Notes: a model not told the origin generated them from the sequence alone. Numbered from the stretch's first letter, positions 8,276-18,832 are shown. The stretch is DNA of 38,758 nt from Candidatus Uhrbacteria bacterium (GCA_903893445.1 CAITMG010000010.1:1-38758); one strand, 5' to 3'. Program-made: numbers and translations.

Positions 8276-11227
8276 ATGTCAGACCTTCTTGAGGAGTTGA
8301 ATGATGCCCAGCGCAAGGCCGTTACACACGAGACCGGCCCGTTATTGATTGTCGCTGGTGCCGGCACCGGAAAGACGACCGTTTTGACGCGACGGTATGC
8401 GTATCTATTGGAGACGAAGAAGTTGCATACGGAGCAGATTTTAGCGCTCACATTTACCGAGAAGGCGGCAGGGGAGATGGAGGATCGTGTTCTTCAGCTT
8501 CTCCCGAATGGAACCTATGATTTTTGGATTTCGACGTTTCATGGATTTTGTCAGCGTGTGCTAGAGAAGTATGCCTTTGAGATTGGATTGCCGAATCAGT
8601 TTCGCGTCGTCAATGAAACGGATGCGTGGTTATTATTAAAACGACGATTCGAGGAGTTGCCGCTTGATCATTATCGACCTCTTGGAAACCCGTTGAAATT
8701 TCTTGGTGGTTTACTGCGTCATTTTTCTCGCGCGAAGGATGAAGGCGTGACGCCAGAGTCGTATCTCGCGTTTGCGGAAACTGCTGTATTGGATGCAGAC
8801 GCCGATCCGAGTATGGAGCGGTCGCGTCTCAAGGAGATTGCGGATTGTTTTTTCGCCTACCGCCGGATTTTGCGGGAGGAGGGCGCGTTGGATTTTGGTG
8901 ACTTGATTACGGAAACACTCAGACTCCTTCGAGAGCGTCCACGCGTCTTAAAGGAGCTCCAGGATCAATTTGCATATGTGTTTGTTGATGAGTTTCAAGA
9001 TACCAATTGGGCGCAGTATGAGTTGATTAAGATGCTGGCGGCACCAAAGAATAACGTCACGGTTGTGGGAGATGATGATCAAGCGATTTATAAGTTTCGT
9101 GGAGCATCGTTGGCAAATATTTTGCAGTTTCGTGATGACTACCCAGATGCCGCAACGGTTGCACTGACCCAAAATTATCGGTCGCATCAGGAGATTTTGG
9201 ATACGTCATACGGATTCATTCAAAAGAATGATCCGAATCGCTTGGAGGTTCGTTTGGCGAGCACGGGACTCTCAAAGCGCCTTGTGAGCGCGACGGGGCC
9301 GGGAGGCGTTGTCTCGTCGTTTTGGTATAAGAGCCTGGAGGATGAGGCTGAGGCGGTTGCGATTCGTATTCGTGGGATGAAGGAGGAGAATCCGGAGCTG
9401 TCTTGGAACGATTTTGCGATCCTTTCGCGTTCGAATGATGGCTGTGAGCCGTTTGTGTTTGCGTTGGAGCGGCATGGGATTCCATTTCGATTTATTGCCA
9501 TGCGCGGGTTATACGCAAAGCCGGCGATTGTGGATTTAACAGCGATTTTTTCCTTGCTTGATGGGTATCGTGAATCTTCCGCCGTGTGGCGCGCCATGAC
9601 CGCGCCGTGCTTTTCCTTTTCACCGGGTGAGATGGCGGAGTTTCTCCATTTTGCGGCTCGTAAGACGGGTGGAACGCTATGGGATGCGGTGAGTCGTGCG
9701 CGAGAGATTCCGGGAATGATTCCAGAGGCGGTCCAAAGAACGGAATCGTTTGTGACGGTGATTCAACGGTTGTCGGAAACAGCGCATCGGGAACGTCCAT
9801 TGCGATTATTGCAATTGATTTTGGAAAAGACATCGTATCTCTCAGAGATTTTGAAGCGACCAGAACGAGAAAAGTTGGAGATGCTTGGGCATTTGAACGC
9901 ATTCGCGAATCGTATTAAGCGATATGAGTCTTCGACCCTTGCGCCAACGGTGAAAGGGTTTATGGAAGAGTTTCGGATGGAGATTGATAGCGGCGAAGAA
10001 GGTGCCTTGATGGATGAAGCGGACGCCGGACCTGAGGCCGTGAGCGTGATGACGGTGCACGCCTCAAAAGGGTTGGAGTTTTCCCATGTTTTTATTGTGT
10101 CGTTGGTGGATCAGCGCTTTCCGACGCGTGTACGTGGGGAGTCGATTCCGTTGCCGGACGGTTTGGTGAATGAGCGCCTTCCAGAGGGCGATGCGCATAT
10201 TGAGGAAGAGCGTCGGTTGTTTTATGTCGCCATGACGCGCGCGAAAAAATCGCTCTTCCTGACCGGTGCAGAGTCATACGGCGGAACGCGAAAAAAGAAA
10301 CCATCGGTCTTTTTGTCGGAAGCCGGTGTCGCTTCTGCCATGAAAGAGGTGAACTCTCAAGCCGAGAAGATGTTGTTGATTCCAACGATGACGGATCGAG
10401 AGTCTGCTGAGCGCGAGGTCTTTCCACTCAAGCGACGTTTTTCGTTTACGCAGTTAGCGGCGTTTCAAAAGTGTCCGTTGCAATACAAATTTTCCCATGT
10501 CTATCGGATTCCGATTTTGGGGAGTTATCAAAAAAGCTACGGGCAATCGATCCATTTATCGTTTCACGATATTTTGTCGTTGCATCTTGAACGCGGACAG
10601 GTTCAACAATCGAGTCTCTTTGGTGGAGCGGAAAAGGGGAGTGATGAGATTCGTGCGGCGTTGTTTCGAGTAACGTTGAACGAGGCGTTGGCGATTTTTG
10701 AAACTCGATGGATTGATGAGTGGTATCCAACGCGAGCGATTCACGATGAGCATAAGCAACAAGGACGCGATGCGGTGCGTCGCATGCATGAAGAGTGGTC
10801 TGTTGCTCCGCCGGACGTGGCGTTTTTGGAACAGCCGTTTGATTGGCGGATCGGCGAACATTCCATTAAAGGGTCCGTTGATCGCATTGATCGATTGGAG
10901 TCTGGTGGTCATGTGATCTTTGATTATAAGACGGGTGAAGCAAAGACCTCAGAGGATTTGGAGCGCGATCAAAAGGAGCAGTTGTGGATTTACCAGATCG
11001 CGATGGAAGGTCGTGGATTGGATATTCGTCGTTTAGCGTATGTATATCTGCGTACGGGTGGGATCGCGGATGTGCCGATTCTTCAGGGAGAAAAACGAGA
11101 TGCGTTTCGCGAAGAGCTTAAAGGACGAATGGACGCAATTCTTGCCTCACGCTTTCCACCAGCGGCGTCGTCGTTTGTGTGCCGATACTGTGACTTTCGG
11201 AATATCTGTGAGTTTCGCAAATTATGA
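8276..11227 (+). CDS. UvrD/PcrA-family helicase fused to a C-terminal Cas4/AddB-like (PDDEXK_1) nuclease domain
   Basis: LLIVAGAGTGKTTVLTRR (Walker A), VFVDEFQDTN (Walker B), VVGDDDQAIYKFRGA, MTVHASKGLEFSHVF; C-terminal GSVDRIDRLESGGHVIFDYKTGE plus Cys of QKCPLQY and CRYCDFRNIC. Start corrected to MSDLLEELNDAQ. Confidence 0.9.
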   Translation: MSDLLEELNDAQRKAVTHETGPLLIVAGAGTGKTTVLTRRYAYLLETKKLHTEQILALTFTEKAAGEMEDRVLQLLPNGTYDFWISTFHGFCQRVLEKYAFEIGLPNQFRVVNETDAWLLLKRRFEELPLDHYRPLGNPLKFLGGLLRHFSRAKDEGVTPESYLAFAETAVLDADADPSMERSRLKEIADCFFAYRRILREEGALDFGDLITETLRLLRERPRVLKELQDQFAYVFVDEFQDTNWAQYELIKMLAAPKNNVTVVGDDDQAIYKFRGASLANILQFRDDYPDAATVALTQNYRSHQEILDTSYGFIQKNDPNRLEVRLASTGLSKRLVSATGPGGVVSSFWYKSLEDEAEAVAIRIRGMKEENPELSWNDFAILSRSNDGCEPFVFALERHGIPFRFIAMRGLYAKPAIVDLTAIFSLLDGYRESSAVWRAMTAPCFSFSPGEMAEFLHFAARKTGGTLWDAVSRAREIPGMIPEAVQRTESFVTVIQRLSETAHRERPLRLLQLILEKTSYLSEILKRPEREKLEMLGHLNAFANRIKRYESSTLAPTVKGFMEEFRMEIDSGEEGALMDEADAGPEAVSVMTVHASKGLEFSHVFIVSLVDQRFPTRVRGESIPLPDGLVNERLPEGDAHIEEERRLFYVAMTRAKKSLFLTGAESYGGTRKKKPSVFLSEAGVASAMKEVNSQAEKMLLIPTMTDRESAEREVFPLKRRFSFTQLAAFQKCPLQYKFSHVYRIPILGSYQKSYGQSIHLSFHDILSLHLERGQVQQSSLFGGAEKGSDEIRAALFRVTLNEALAIFETRWIDEWYPTRAIHDEHKQQGRDAVRRMHEEWSVAPPDVAFLEQPFDWRIGEHSIKGSVDRIDRLESGGHVIFDYKTGEAKTSEDLERDQKEQLWIYQIAMEGRGLDIRRLAYVYLRTGGIADVPILQGEKRDAFREELKGRMDAILASRFPPAASSFVCRYCDFRNICEFRKL

Positions 11228-11529
11228 GTTTTGAACCGATCCGTCGTGTCCTTCAACGATCTGTGCAATCTGCACCAATCGCGAAAGAGCTTCAAATTGC
11301 TCGCGTGTTTGAGGCGTGGCAAAATGTCATTGTTGCTGTGTGGGGATCAGAGCGTGCAGCTTTTTTGACGCCTGTTTCATTTCGCGACGGTACGCTCGCT
11401 GTCGAGACGACGTCCGCGTCCGCGCAACAACAGCTTCGTGTTGATGATACGCGATTGAAAAATGAAGTGAACCGCTATTTGAGCGAGAGGGTGTTATTAA
11501 AGATTTCCGTGCGATCGAGAGGCTATTGA
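11224..11529 (+). CDS. DUF721/DciA-like protein
   Basis: ARVFEAWQNVIVAVWGSERAAFLTPVSFRDGTLAVETTSASAQQQLRVDDTRLKNEVNRYL matches the DUF721 layout; 4-bp overlap with the upstream helicase. Confidence 0.7.
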   Translation: MSFEPIRRVLQRSVQSAPIAKELQIARVFEAWQNVIVAVWGSERAAFLTPVSFRDGTLAVETTSASAQQQLRVDDTRLKNEVNRYLSERVLLKISVRSRGY

Positions 11530-11551
11530 GCGTGTGGTATCATGTGGCCGT

Positions 11552-11935
11552 ATGACGTTTCGTTCTTATCTTGTTTTCATGGCGATCATCACGCTCGTTG
11601 ATTGGGGGGCGTGGTTGTATATTGTTGAAACGGTGAACCCAAACGAAACAACGATTGTTGGTATCGGTATTTTTTTCTTGACTCTCTTTCTTGGCATGGT
11701 TGGCGTGGTGTCGTTATTGGAGTCAGTTGTCCGTGTGTGGCTCTTAAAACGCGAAGTGATTATTCGAGAAGTTGCGATTGCATTTCGACATGGTGTGCTT
11801 TTATCTTTAGTTGCAATTGGTTCGGTCATTTTGGTGAAACAGCAGTTGTTTCAGTGGTGGACACTTTTATTACTCATTATCGTCGCGTCGTTGATTGAAT
11901 ACGTCTCGTTATTGGTCCAAGTTCGTCGCCGTTAA
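11552..11935 (+). CDS. Small membrane protein, about 4 TM
   Basis: MTFRSYLVFMAIITLVDWGAWLYIVETVNPNETTIVGIGIFFLTLFLGMVG...; -10 TATCAT 8 nt before the ATG. Confidence 0.65.
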   Translation: MTFRSYLVFMAIITLVDWGAWLYIVETVNPNETTIVGIGIFFLTLFLGMVGVVSLLESVVRVWLLKREVIIREVAIAFRHGVLLSLVAIGSVILVKQQLFQWWTLLLLIIVASLIEYVSLLVQVRRR

Positions 11936-11991
11936 GAACACGGTTCGACCTCTTGCGAATCGCAGGGTGACAGCGTAAGATGGCGCGAGCT

Positions 11992-13038
11992 ATGTTTCCT
12001 TCATTTTTAGGTCGTTTTTCCAAAGATCTCGGTATTGATTTGGGTACCGCAAATACCCTGGTCTACACGAAAGGAAAAGGCATTGTGATTCAAGAGCCTT
12101 CTGTTGTCGCCGTGAACACGCGCAACGGTCAGATTCTTGCTGTTGGGACAGAAGCTCGATCGATGATTGGAAAGACGCCGCCACACATCCTTGTGACGCG
12201 TCCGTTGCAACGCGGCATTATCGCAGACTTTGAAGTGACGGAAAAAATGCTTCGTTATTTTATTGAAAAAGTTCATCGTGATACGTCATCGATTATTCAA
12301 CGACCACGCGTCGTCATTGGTGTGCCGTTGGATGTGACGGAAGTGGAACGAAAGGCTGTGGCTGATGCGGTGATGTTTGCTGGGGCACGCGAAGTCTTTG
12401 TCGTGGAAGAGCCAGTTGCCGCAGCTGTGGGGATCGGTCTTCCGATTTCCGATGCGTTTGGGAACATGGTGATCGATATTGGGGGAGGAACAACCGAGAT
12501 TGCCGTGATCTCGTTGAATGGTGTTGTGACGGCAAAGTCCATCCCGATTGCTGGTGATGAATTGAATCGCAATATCATTCAATACTCACGCGACGTTTTT
12601 AATTTGCTTGTTGGTGAACGTGTCGCGGAAGAGGTGAAGATTGCTGCAGGTTCTGCGGTGCCGTTGTCCGAACGTTTAGAGGTCTCTTTGCGTGGTCGCG
12701 ATCTCTTATCTGGGTTGCCACGCGAGATCATGGTGACGGATCATCAGATTCGAGAAGCGTTGTCTCGTTCGCTCAAGGCAATCATCGAACACGTGAAGTC
12801 GATTTTGGAAATTACACCGCCAGAGTTGGTTGCGGACATTTATCGTCGCGGCATTATTTTGACCGGAGGCGGCGCAATGCTGCGTGGATTGGATCAGGCG
12901 ATTACACAGGAGACGGGTTTGCCTGTTCGTGTGGCAGATGATCCGTTGACCGCGGTTGCGCGTGGAGCGGGAATGTTGCTAGAGAATCCAGGAATGTTGG
13001 AAATTGTTGCGTTGCCGTCAGCGGATAAGATGCGTTAA
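11992..13038 (+). CDS. mreB: Rod shape-determining actin homologue MreB
   Basis: FGRFSKDLGIDLGTANTLVYTKGKGIVIQEPSVVAVN...IDIGGGTTEIAVIS...GIILTGGGAMLRGLD. Start set to 11992 because promoter TTGCGA-N17-TAAGAT overlaps the upstream ATG, and MFPSFLGRFSKDL aligns with E. coli MLKKFRGMFSNDL. Confidence 0.97.
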   Translation: MFPSFLGRFSKDLGIDLGTANTLVYTKGKGIVIQEPSVVAVNTRNGQILAVGTEARSMIGKTPPHILVTRPLQRGIIADFEVTEKMLRYFIEKVHRDTSSIIQRPRVVIGVPLDVTEVERKAVADAVMFAGAREVFVVEEPVAAAVGIGLPISDAFGNMVIDIGGGTTEIAVISLNGVVTAKSIPIAGDELNRNIIQYSRDVFNLLVGERVAEEVKIAAGSAVPLSERLEVSLRGRDLLSGLPREIMVTDHQIREALSRSLKAIIEHVKSILEITPPELVADIYRRGIILTGGGAMLRGLDQAITQETGLPVRVADDPLTAVARGAGMLLENPGMLEIVALPSADKMR

Positions 13039-13043
13039 TTGCT

Positions 13044-13859
13044 ATGCGACGATCAACACTCGCGATTTTTTTAGCGGGCGGGATTGTCGCCGTCGTTGTG
13101 TTGTCTGTCTCTGGTATTCTTCGCGGCGTGGAAGATGGTGTGCGTTGGGCGTTTATGCCTGTCGCTCGCGTCTTTGCAAATGCTGGGAGTGCTGTTGGGA
13201 TTCATGTTGAAGCCGCTCCAACTTCGACGGATTTACAGCAACAAAATGCGGCATTAGAACAAAAATTGAAGCAGGTCACGGTTGATTACGTTCGCTTAAA
13301 GTCACTTGAAGATGAAAATGCCTCGCTTCGCCAATTGACGAAGTTTTTAGATGCGACGGGATACGATGAGGTGAGTGCACGCATTATCGCTCGACACTCA
13401 GATGCGCAAACGGCAGAAGTGCTCATTGATCGCGGCTCGCATGATGGTTTGGAGCTTGGGATGGCTGTGGTTGCGGGGAGCGGTGTGTTGTATGGAAAAA
13501 TTACACAGCTGAGCGAGCATATCGCGACTGTTACGCTTGTCTCTGATGAACGAAGTCGCGTTGCGGCAACGGTTGCTGGTGAGCATGATACGTTGACGGG
13601 ATTGGTTGTTGGCGAGGGAAATGGTGTTGCACGTATGACACTTATCCCTCAGGCCGTCACCATGAAGCAAAACGATGTGCTTGTGACCGCTGGAACCGAA
13701 GAAAAAATTCCTGCCAATCTCGCGATCGGTCTGGTGAATGATGTGGAAGGTGCGGCAACAGATCCATTTAAGTCTGCGACGCTGCAACCGTTAGCGCGTT
13801 TGGGAAGCGTTAATCTTGTTGCGGTGTTGCGTCCAGCGGCAATGCGTCCAAATCCATAA
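13044..13859 (+). CDS. mreC: Rod shape-determining protein MreC
   Basis: N-terminal TM, coiled coil (LQQQNAALEQKLKQVTVDYVRLKSLEDENASLRQL), LIDRGSHDGLELGMAVV..G.LYGKI; follows mreB. Confidence 0.93.
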   Translation: MRRSTLAIFLAGGIVAVVVLSVSGILRGVEDGVRWAFMPVARVFANAGSAVGIHVEAAPTSTDLQQQNAALEQKLKQVTVDYVRLKSLEDENASLRQLTKFLDATGYDEVSARIIARHSDAQTAEVLIDRGSHDGLELGMAVVAGSGVLYGKITQLSEHIATVTLVSDERSRVAATVAGEHDTLTGLVVGEGNGVARMTLIPQAVTMKQNDVLVTAGTEEKIPANLAIGLVNDVEGAATDPFKSATLQPLARLGSVNLVAVLRPAAMRPNP

Positions 13860-13865
13860 ACACGT

Positions 13866-14402
13866 ATGCGACCGATTGAAGCGGTTGGCATTTCCGTGGT
13901 CGCGATTGGGATCGGACTTTTTCAGTCTGTCTTTTCATCGTTTTTGCCTATGCCGTGGGCCGCTTTTCAGCCCGCTCTCCTCATCGTTGTGTATTTAACG
14001 TTGCGTGGAGGTTTACAAAAAGCGCTGTTGTTTAGCGTGCTCTGCGGTTTTCTCGCGGATGCGTTTACTCCGGGGATTGGGGGATTTTTTCTATTTCGCT
14101 ATTTATTGGTGACGTTGATGCTCTCGGCATTGGCGACGGGTTTATTGACGAATCGATCACTCCTCGCGTCGTTAACGCTCAATGTTTCGGCACACTTGGT
14201 TGATTGGTTACTTTTGATTGTTTTTTTGCTTGGAGCGACGCTGTTTGTGAAAGATGCGCATTTCATTATGCCGTCTGTCACGGTCGTTGCGGTGACATTT
14301 GCCTGGGATGCGGGGATTATCGTTATTGCGTATTTGCTGCGTGCACTGTTTGGAAAACGGTTTGTCTTTTTTGCCAACGCAAAACGAAATCGCTATGGAT
14401 GA
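13866..14402 (+). CDS. mreD: Rod shape-determining membrane protein MreD-like
   Basis: Multi-TM protein between mreC and PBP2; GFLADAFTPGIGGFFLFRYLL. Confidence 0.8.
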   Translation: MRPIEAVGISVVAIGIGLFQSVFSSFLPMPWAAFQPALLIVVYLTLRGGLQKALLFSVLCGFLADAFTPGIGGFFLFRYLLVTLMLSALATGLLTNRSLLASLTLNVSAHLVDWLLLIVFLLGATLFVKDAHFIMPSVTVVAVTFAWDAGIIVIAYLLRALFGKRFVFFANAKRNRYG

Positions 14403-16335
14403 TCGCTCCCGACATGAATTGTTTGGGATTCGCGAAGAGGGCGTAGGCATGCGCGTGAATCCATCGGATCAAAACGTCGTCAAACACGAAGTGCTTTTTG
14501 AAGATGATGTCACGGCGATGAAGGAGCAGCCGATGTTTATCGGTTCTCCAATTCCGCGATCACGGTACGTTTTGGGGATTGTTGTGGTGGTGTTGTGTGT
14601 TGGGGGGCTGATTGGCAGATCGTTTTGGATGCAGGTTGTTCAAGGCGCGGCGTTTGCGAAGCGCGCAGATCAAAATCGATTGCGTCATGTGGTGGTTGAG
14701 CCAAAGCGTGGCATTATTCGCGATCGGAATGGCATGATCTTGGCCGAGAATATTCCGGCATTTGATTTGCAGGTGATTCCACGGCTTCTCCCAACAGATG
14801 CGTCGGAACGAGATATGCTCCTTGGTCGCATTGGGCGTGAGACGGGTTTAGCGATCGATGATTTGCGACAATCAATCTCGGCGTTTTCCGATCCTGATCA
14901 ACAGGTGACGCTGGTACGCGACGTTCCCTATGATCGGGCGATTGCATTGAGTATTTTAACCGGAGATGATCCGGCTTTTTCCGTGGTCACGGGGAGTAAG
15001 CGTCGGTATCCGCAATCACCGATGACGGAAAGTCTTTCACATATTCTTGGATATATCGGACCGGTCACCGTTGAAGATTTGCAGAAGGAAGGGAATGAAT
15101 ATCGTCAAACGGATTCGATCGGTAAGACGGGCGTTGAATCTTCCTACGAGAATGTTTTACGTGGAACGGCTGGAGAAAAGGTGTATGAGGTTGATGCACG
15201 TAACCGTATTACGTCGCTTGTGAGCGAGTTGCCGGCGATTGATGGGAAAGATGTCACACTGACGATTGATGAGCGTCTCCAGGCTGCTGCAGAGCGTGCC
15301 ATGATTGCTGAAATGCAAAAGGCACATCTCTCTCGTGGCTCGGTTGTGGCGATGGATCCGCGAGATGGATCGATTTTGGCGATGGTATCGTTGCCGGCGT
15401 ATGACAATAACTATTTTTCCGGTCACGTGAGTTCGACGTATTACGCCAATCTTTTGAAAAATGAAGATCATCCGTTACTCGCCCGCGCGATGGCTGGTGT
15501 TTTTCCGTCTGGATCAACCATTAAGCCGGCGATTGCAACGGCTGCGTTAACCGAGGGCGTGATTACACCGGATACGACAGTGAACTCTGTTGGTGGGATT
15601 CGTGTTGGAGGAATTTTGTTTCCAGATTGGAAAGCGGGCGGTCATGGGATTACGAATGTCCGAAAAGCGATTGCCTGGTCCGTGAATTCTTTTTTCTATT
15701 ATGTGGGTGGCGGATATGATTCGTTTGTTGGTCTTGGTATTGATCGACTATCAAGCTGGATGAAGAAATTTGGTCTTTCTCAAAAGACAGGGATTGATAT
15801 CCCGGGGGAGGCAAGCGGATTCGTTCCAACGCGTGATTGGAAGGAAAAAACGAAGAATGAGCATTGGTACATCGGTGATACCTATAACTTATCCATCGGT
15901 CAGGGTGATTTACTTGTTACACCACTTCAAATCGCCAATGTAACGGCAGAGATTGCGAATGGAGGACATCGACTCATCCCACATGTTTCGATGAGCGCAA
16001 CATCGACGCCGGCGGACTCGTCATTGATTGCGGATGCGGCGGCGATTAAAACGGTCCAGCTGGGGATGCGCGATACGGTTGTGTATGGATCTGGGCGTGC
16101 GTTATCGAATATGGCTGTGACCGTGGCTGGAAAGACGGGAACAGCCCAGTGGCGAAACGATAAAGCGAACCATGCCTGGTTTACCTGTTTTGCTCCGGCA
16201 GAAGATCCGCAGATCGCCGTGACGGTTTTGTTGGAGGAGGGTGTCGAGGGTTCATACGTCTCTGTTCCGGTGACGCGAGACATTTTGAACGAATGGATTA
16301 AAGATCGCAGTTCAACGACGAGTACGTCTATTTGA
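14395..16335 (+). CDS. mrdA: Penicillin-binding protein 2
   Basis: RGIIRDRNGMILAENIPAFDL; GVFPSGSTIKP (SxxK context), WSVNSFFYYVG (SxN), VAGKTGTAQW (KTG). Start reassigned to 14395. Confidence 0.95.
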   Translation: MDDRSRHELFGIREEGVGMRVNPSDQNVVKHEVLFEDDVTAMKEQPMFIGSPIPRSRYVLGIVVVVLCVGGLIGRSFWMQVVQGAAFAKRADQNRLRHVVVEPKRGIIRDRNGMILAENIPAFDLQVIPRLLPTDASERDMLLGRIGRETGLAIDDLRQSISAFSDPDQQVTLVRDVPYDRAIALSILTGDDPAFSVVTGSKRRYPQSPMTESLSHILGYIGPVTVEDLQKEGNEYRQTDSIGKTGVESSYENVLRGTAGEKVYEVDARNRITSLVSELPAIDGKDVTLTIDERLQAAAERAMIAEMQKAHLSRGSVVAMDPRDGSILAMVSLPAYDNNYFSGHVSSTYYANLLKNEDHPLLARAMAGVFPSGSTIKPAIATAALTEGVITPDTTVNSVGGIRVGGILFPDWKAGGHGITNVRKAIAWSVNSFFYYVGGGYDSFVGLGIDRLSSWMKKFGLSQKTGIDIPGEASGFVPTRDWKEKTKNEHWYIGDTYNLSIGQGDLLVTPLQIANVTAEIANGGHRLIPHVSMSATSTPADSSLIADAAAIKTVQLGMRDTVVYGSGRALSNMAVTVAGKTGTAQWRNDKANHAWFTCFAPAEDPQIAVTVLLEEGVEGSYVSVPVTRDILNEWIKDRSSTTSTSI

Positions 16336-16368
16336 CGCGTTGCGCTTTTTGTTTCATTATTTCTTTTT

Positions 16369-16836
16369 ATGGCAGCCGATAAATTGACCTACATCAGTCA
16401 GGAAGGCGTTGATAAGCTCAAGGCCGAAATGGAGATGCTCAAGACGATCAAACGTCCGGAGATTGTTGAGCGTATTTCCGCTGCAAAAGCATTGGGCGAT
16501 TTGTCGGAAAATGCCGAGTATCATGACGCAAAAGAAGCGTTAGCGATCGTCCAGGGTCGTATTTATGAGATTACGGATTTGTTGAAAAACGTTTCATTGA
16601 TTGATGCGAGTGCGGCTGGAGGTGTGATTCAGATCGGATCGACCGTTAATGCCCTCGTGAATGGGAAAAATCGCGTGTATAAGATTGTTGGGGTGAATGA
16701 AGCGGATCCGGTCAATGGATTGATCTCAAATGAATCCCCGTTGGGAAGTGCGTTTTTAGGTCAAAAAGAAGGGGAGTCCGTGACCGTGGAAACGCCAGGC
16801 GGAACGACAACCTACGCGATCACGTCCGTCTCGTAG
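16369..16836 (+). CDS. greA: Transcription elongation factor GreA
   Basis: YISQEGVDKLKAEMEMLKTIKRPEIVERISAAKALGDLSENAEYHDAKEA...ISNESPLGSAFLGQKEGESV. Confidence 0.96.
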   Translation: MAADKLTYISQEGVDKLKAEMEMLKTIKRPEIVERISAAKALGDLSENAEYHDAKEALAIVQGRIYEITDLLKNVSLIDASAAGGVIQIGSTVNALVNGKNRVYKIVGVNEADPVNGLISNESPLGSAFLGQKEGESVTVETPGGTTTYAITSVS

Positions 16837-16900
16837 TCTGACCCTTGACCTTTCCCTTGACCCTGTTTTCATTAGCGCGTATCTTGCACGCAGTTGATGT

Positions 16901-18364
16901 ATGCCTGACGAACGCGTTGTCCGAATCGAAAAGCTGACGGCTCTCAAGGCCGCCGCATTGAATCCGTACCCATCCGTTGTCCACCGGACGGCGGTGATTG
17001 GGGAGACGCTCGCGCACTTTAATGTGTGGCAAGCGGAGCAGAAATCTGTGACCATCGATGGTCGTGTCATGACGACGCGTGTCCATGGTGGATTGATTTT
17101 TGCGGATGTCCAGGATGCGAGCGGTCGCATTCAGGTTTTATTAAAATTAGATGATATCGGCGTTGAGCCGTTTGAGTTGTTTCGCGATCGCATCGATCCA
17201 GGCGATATCGTCGAAGCAACGGGCGTGTTGTTTGTGACGAAGCGTGGGGAGAAGACGTTGAGTGTCTCGTCTTGGCGAATTTTGACCAAGGCGTTGCTTC
17301 CGTTGCCGGAAAAGTTTCACGGTCTTTCCGATACGGAAATTCGTTTTCGTCAGCGTGAATTGGATTTGATCTCCAACCCAGATGTTCGTGCCGGATTCAA
17401 AAAGCGTTCCGCGTTAATCCGAGCGTTGCGCGATATTTTGGACCGCGATGGATTTGAAGAGGTTGAGACGCCAATGTTGCAGGCGATTCCAGGTGGCGCA
17501 ACGGCACGACCATTTATCACACATCACAATGCGCTGGATATAGATTTGTATCTTCGCATTGCACCTGAACTCTATTTGAAGCGTCTCGTGGTTGGAGGAT
17601 ATGAAAAGGTGTACGAGATTGGCCGTCAGTTTCGCAACGAGGGGATCGATTGGTCGCATAATCCGGAATTTACCTCGCTCGAATTTTACTGGGCGTTTCA
17701 GGATTATCACGGATTGATGGACTTTACGGTCAAGCTCTTGCAGGAAGTCGTTGAACGCGTGAATGGTAGTCTGATGGTGACCTCGCGGGGAGAGCAGTTG
17801 GACTTTAGTGGCAACTGGCCACGGGTCAAATTCCGCGATGCCATTAAAGACGCTTGTGGGATTGATATCGTCGGTTTGACCAAAGATGAACTCGTCGCCA
17901 AGATGCGTGCCCTCAAGATGGATTTTGATCCAACATCGGGTCTTGGCAAATTATACGATGAACTGTATAAAGAAACGGTTCGCAGTAAGCAGGTTCAGCC
18001 GATGTTCGTCATCGATTATCCGATCGAGATGGAACCGCTCGCCAAGCGCTGTGAAGACGATCCGCGATTTGTTCAACGCTTTCAACTCATTGTGGGCCGC
18101 GTAGAGCTTTTAAAAGCCTACTCTGAGCTCAATGATCCAATTGATCAGCTCGAACGCTTTGAAGAGCAAAATCGACTGCGTGAGGGGGGAGATGATGAAG
18201 CGCAGTATATCGATCGTTCGTTCGTCGAAGCATTGGAGCATGGAATGCCACCGACCGCCGGTTGGGGGATGGGAATCGATCGGTTTGCCATGATGCTCGC
18301 AGATGTGTCCAGTGTGAAAGAAGTCATTCTGTTTCCAACTCTCAGACCAGAAAATACCGTATGA
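16901..18364 (+). CDS. lysS: Lysyl-tRNA synthetase, class II
   Basis: GRVMTTRVHGGLIFADVQDASGRIQVLL; GGATARPFITHHNALDIDLYLRIAPELYLKRLVVGG; GWGMGIDRFAMMLAD. Confidence 0.97.
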   Translation: MPDERVVRIEKLTALKAAALNPYPSVVHRTAVIGETLAHFNVWQAEQKSVTIDGRVMTTRVHGGLIFADVQDASGRIQVLLKLDDIGVEPFELFRDRIDPGDIVEATGVLFVTKRGEKTLSVSSWRILTKALLPLPEKFHGLSDTEIRFRQRELDLISNPDVRAGFKKRSALIRALRDILDRDGFEEVETPMLQAIPGGATARPFITHHNALDIDLYLRIAPELYLKRLVVGGYEKVYEIGRQFRNEGIDWSHNPEFTSLEFYWAFQDYHGLMDFTVKLLQEVVERVNGSLMVTSRGEQLDFSGNWPRVKFRDAIKDACGIDIVGLTKDELVAKMRALKMDFDPTSGLGKLYDELYKETVRSKQVQPMFVIDYPIEMEPLAKRCEDDPRFVQRFQLIVGRVELLKAYSELNDPIDQLERFEEQNRLREGGDDEAQYIDRSFVEALEHGMPPTAGWGMGIDRFAMMLADVSSVKEVILFPTLRPENTV

Positions 18365-18825
18365 AAAAAATTGTGATGTGTTTTGGGACCTTTGACGGTC
18401 TCCATCCTGGCCACGAAGATTATTTTCGTCAGGCAAAGGAATACGGCGACGAACTCGTTGTCATTGTGGCGCGCGATATTACCGTCATGGATGTGAAGGG
18501 AAACCTTCCAGCGAATGGCGAGGGTCATCGTTTGAATGTTGTCAGTGAGCACCCGCTTGTTGATGATGCGCGACTTGGTCATCCCGGTGACAAGTATCGT
18601 GTCATCGAAGACGTCAATCCTGATTTCATCTGTCTTGGATACGATCAGGAAGCGTTTACGGAAAACTTGGATGCAGAATTAGCGCGTCGCGGGTTGTCCG
18701 CCGCGATCGTTCGTCTTGAACCATTCTTCCCAGATCAATATAAGTCTTCCTTGCTCCGAGGGATGCGCGAAGAAGTTGATACGAGCGAAGAAGCCGAGTA
18801 CGAAGAAAACGGATTGCCACTTTAA
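18361..18825 (+). CDS. Nucleotidyltransferase of the TagD/RfaE-C/FAD-synthetase-like cytidylyltransferase family
   Basis: MKKIVMCFGTFDGLHPGHEDYFRQAKEYGDELVVIVARD: FGTFDGLHPGH signature; ATGA overlap with lysS. Confidence 0.88.
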   Translation: MKKIVMCFGTFDGLHPGHEDYFRQAKEYGDELVVIVARDITVMDVKGNLPANGEGHRLNVVSEHPLVDDARLGHPGDKYRVIEDVNPDFICLGYDQEAFTENLDAELARRGLSAAIVRLEPFFPDQYKSSLLRGMREEVDTSEEAEYEENGLPL

Positions 18826-18832
18826 GAAATCA

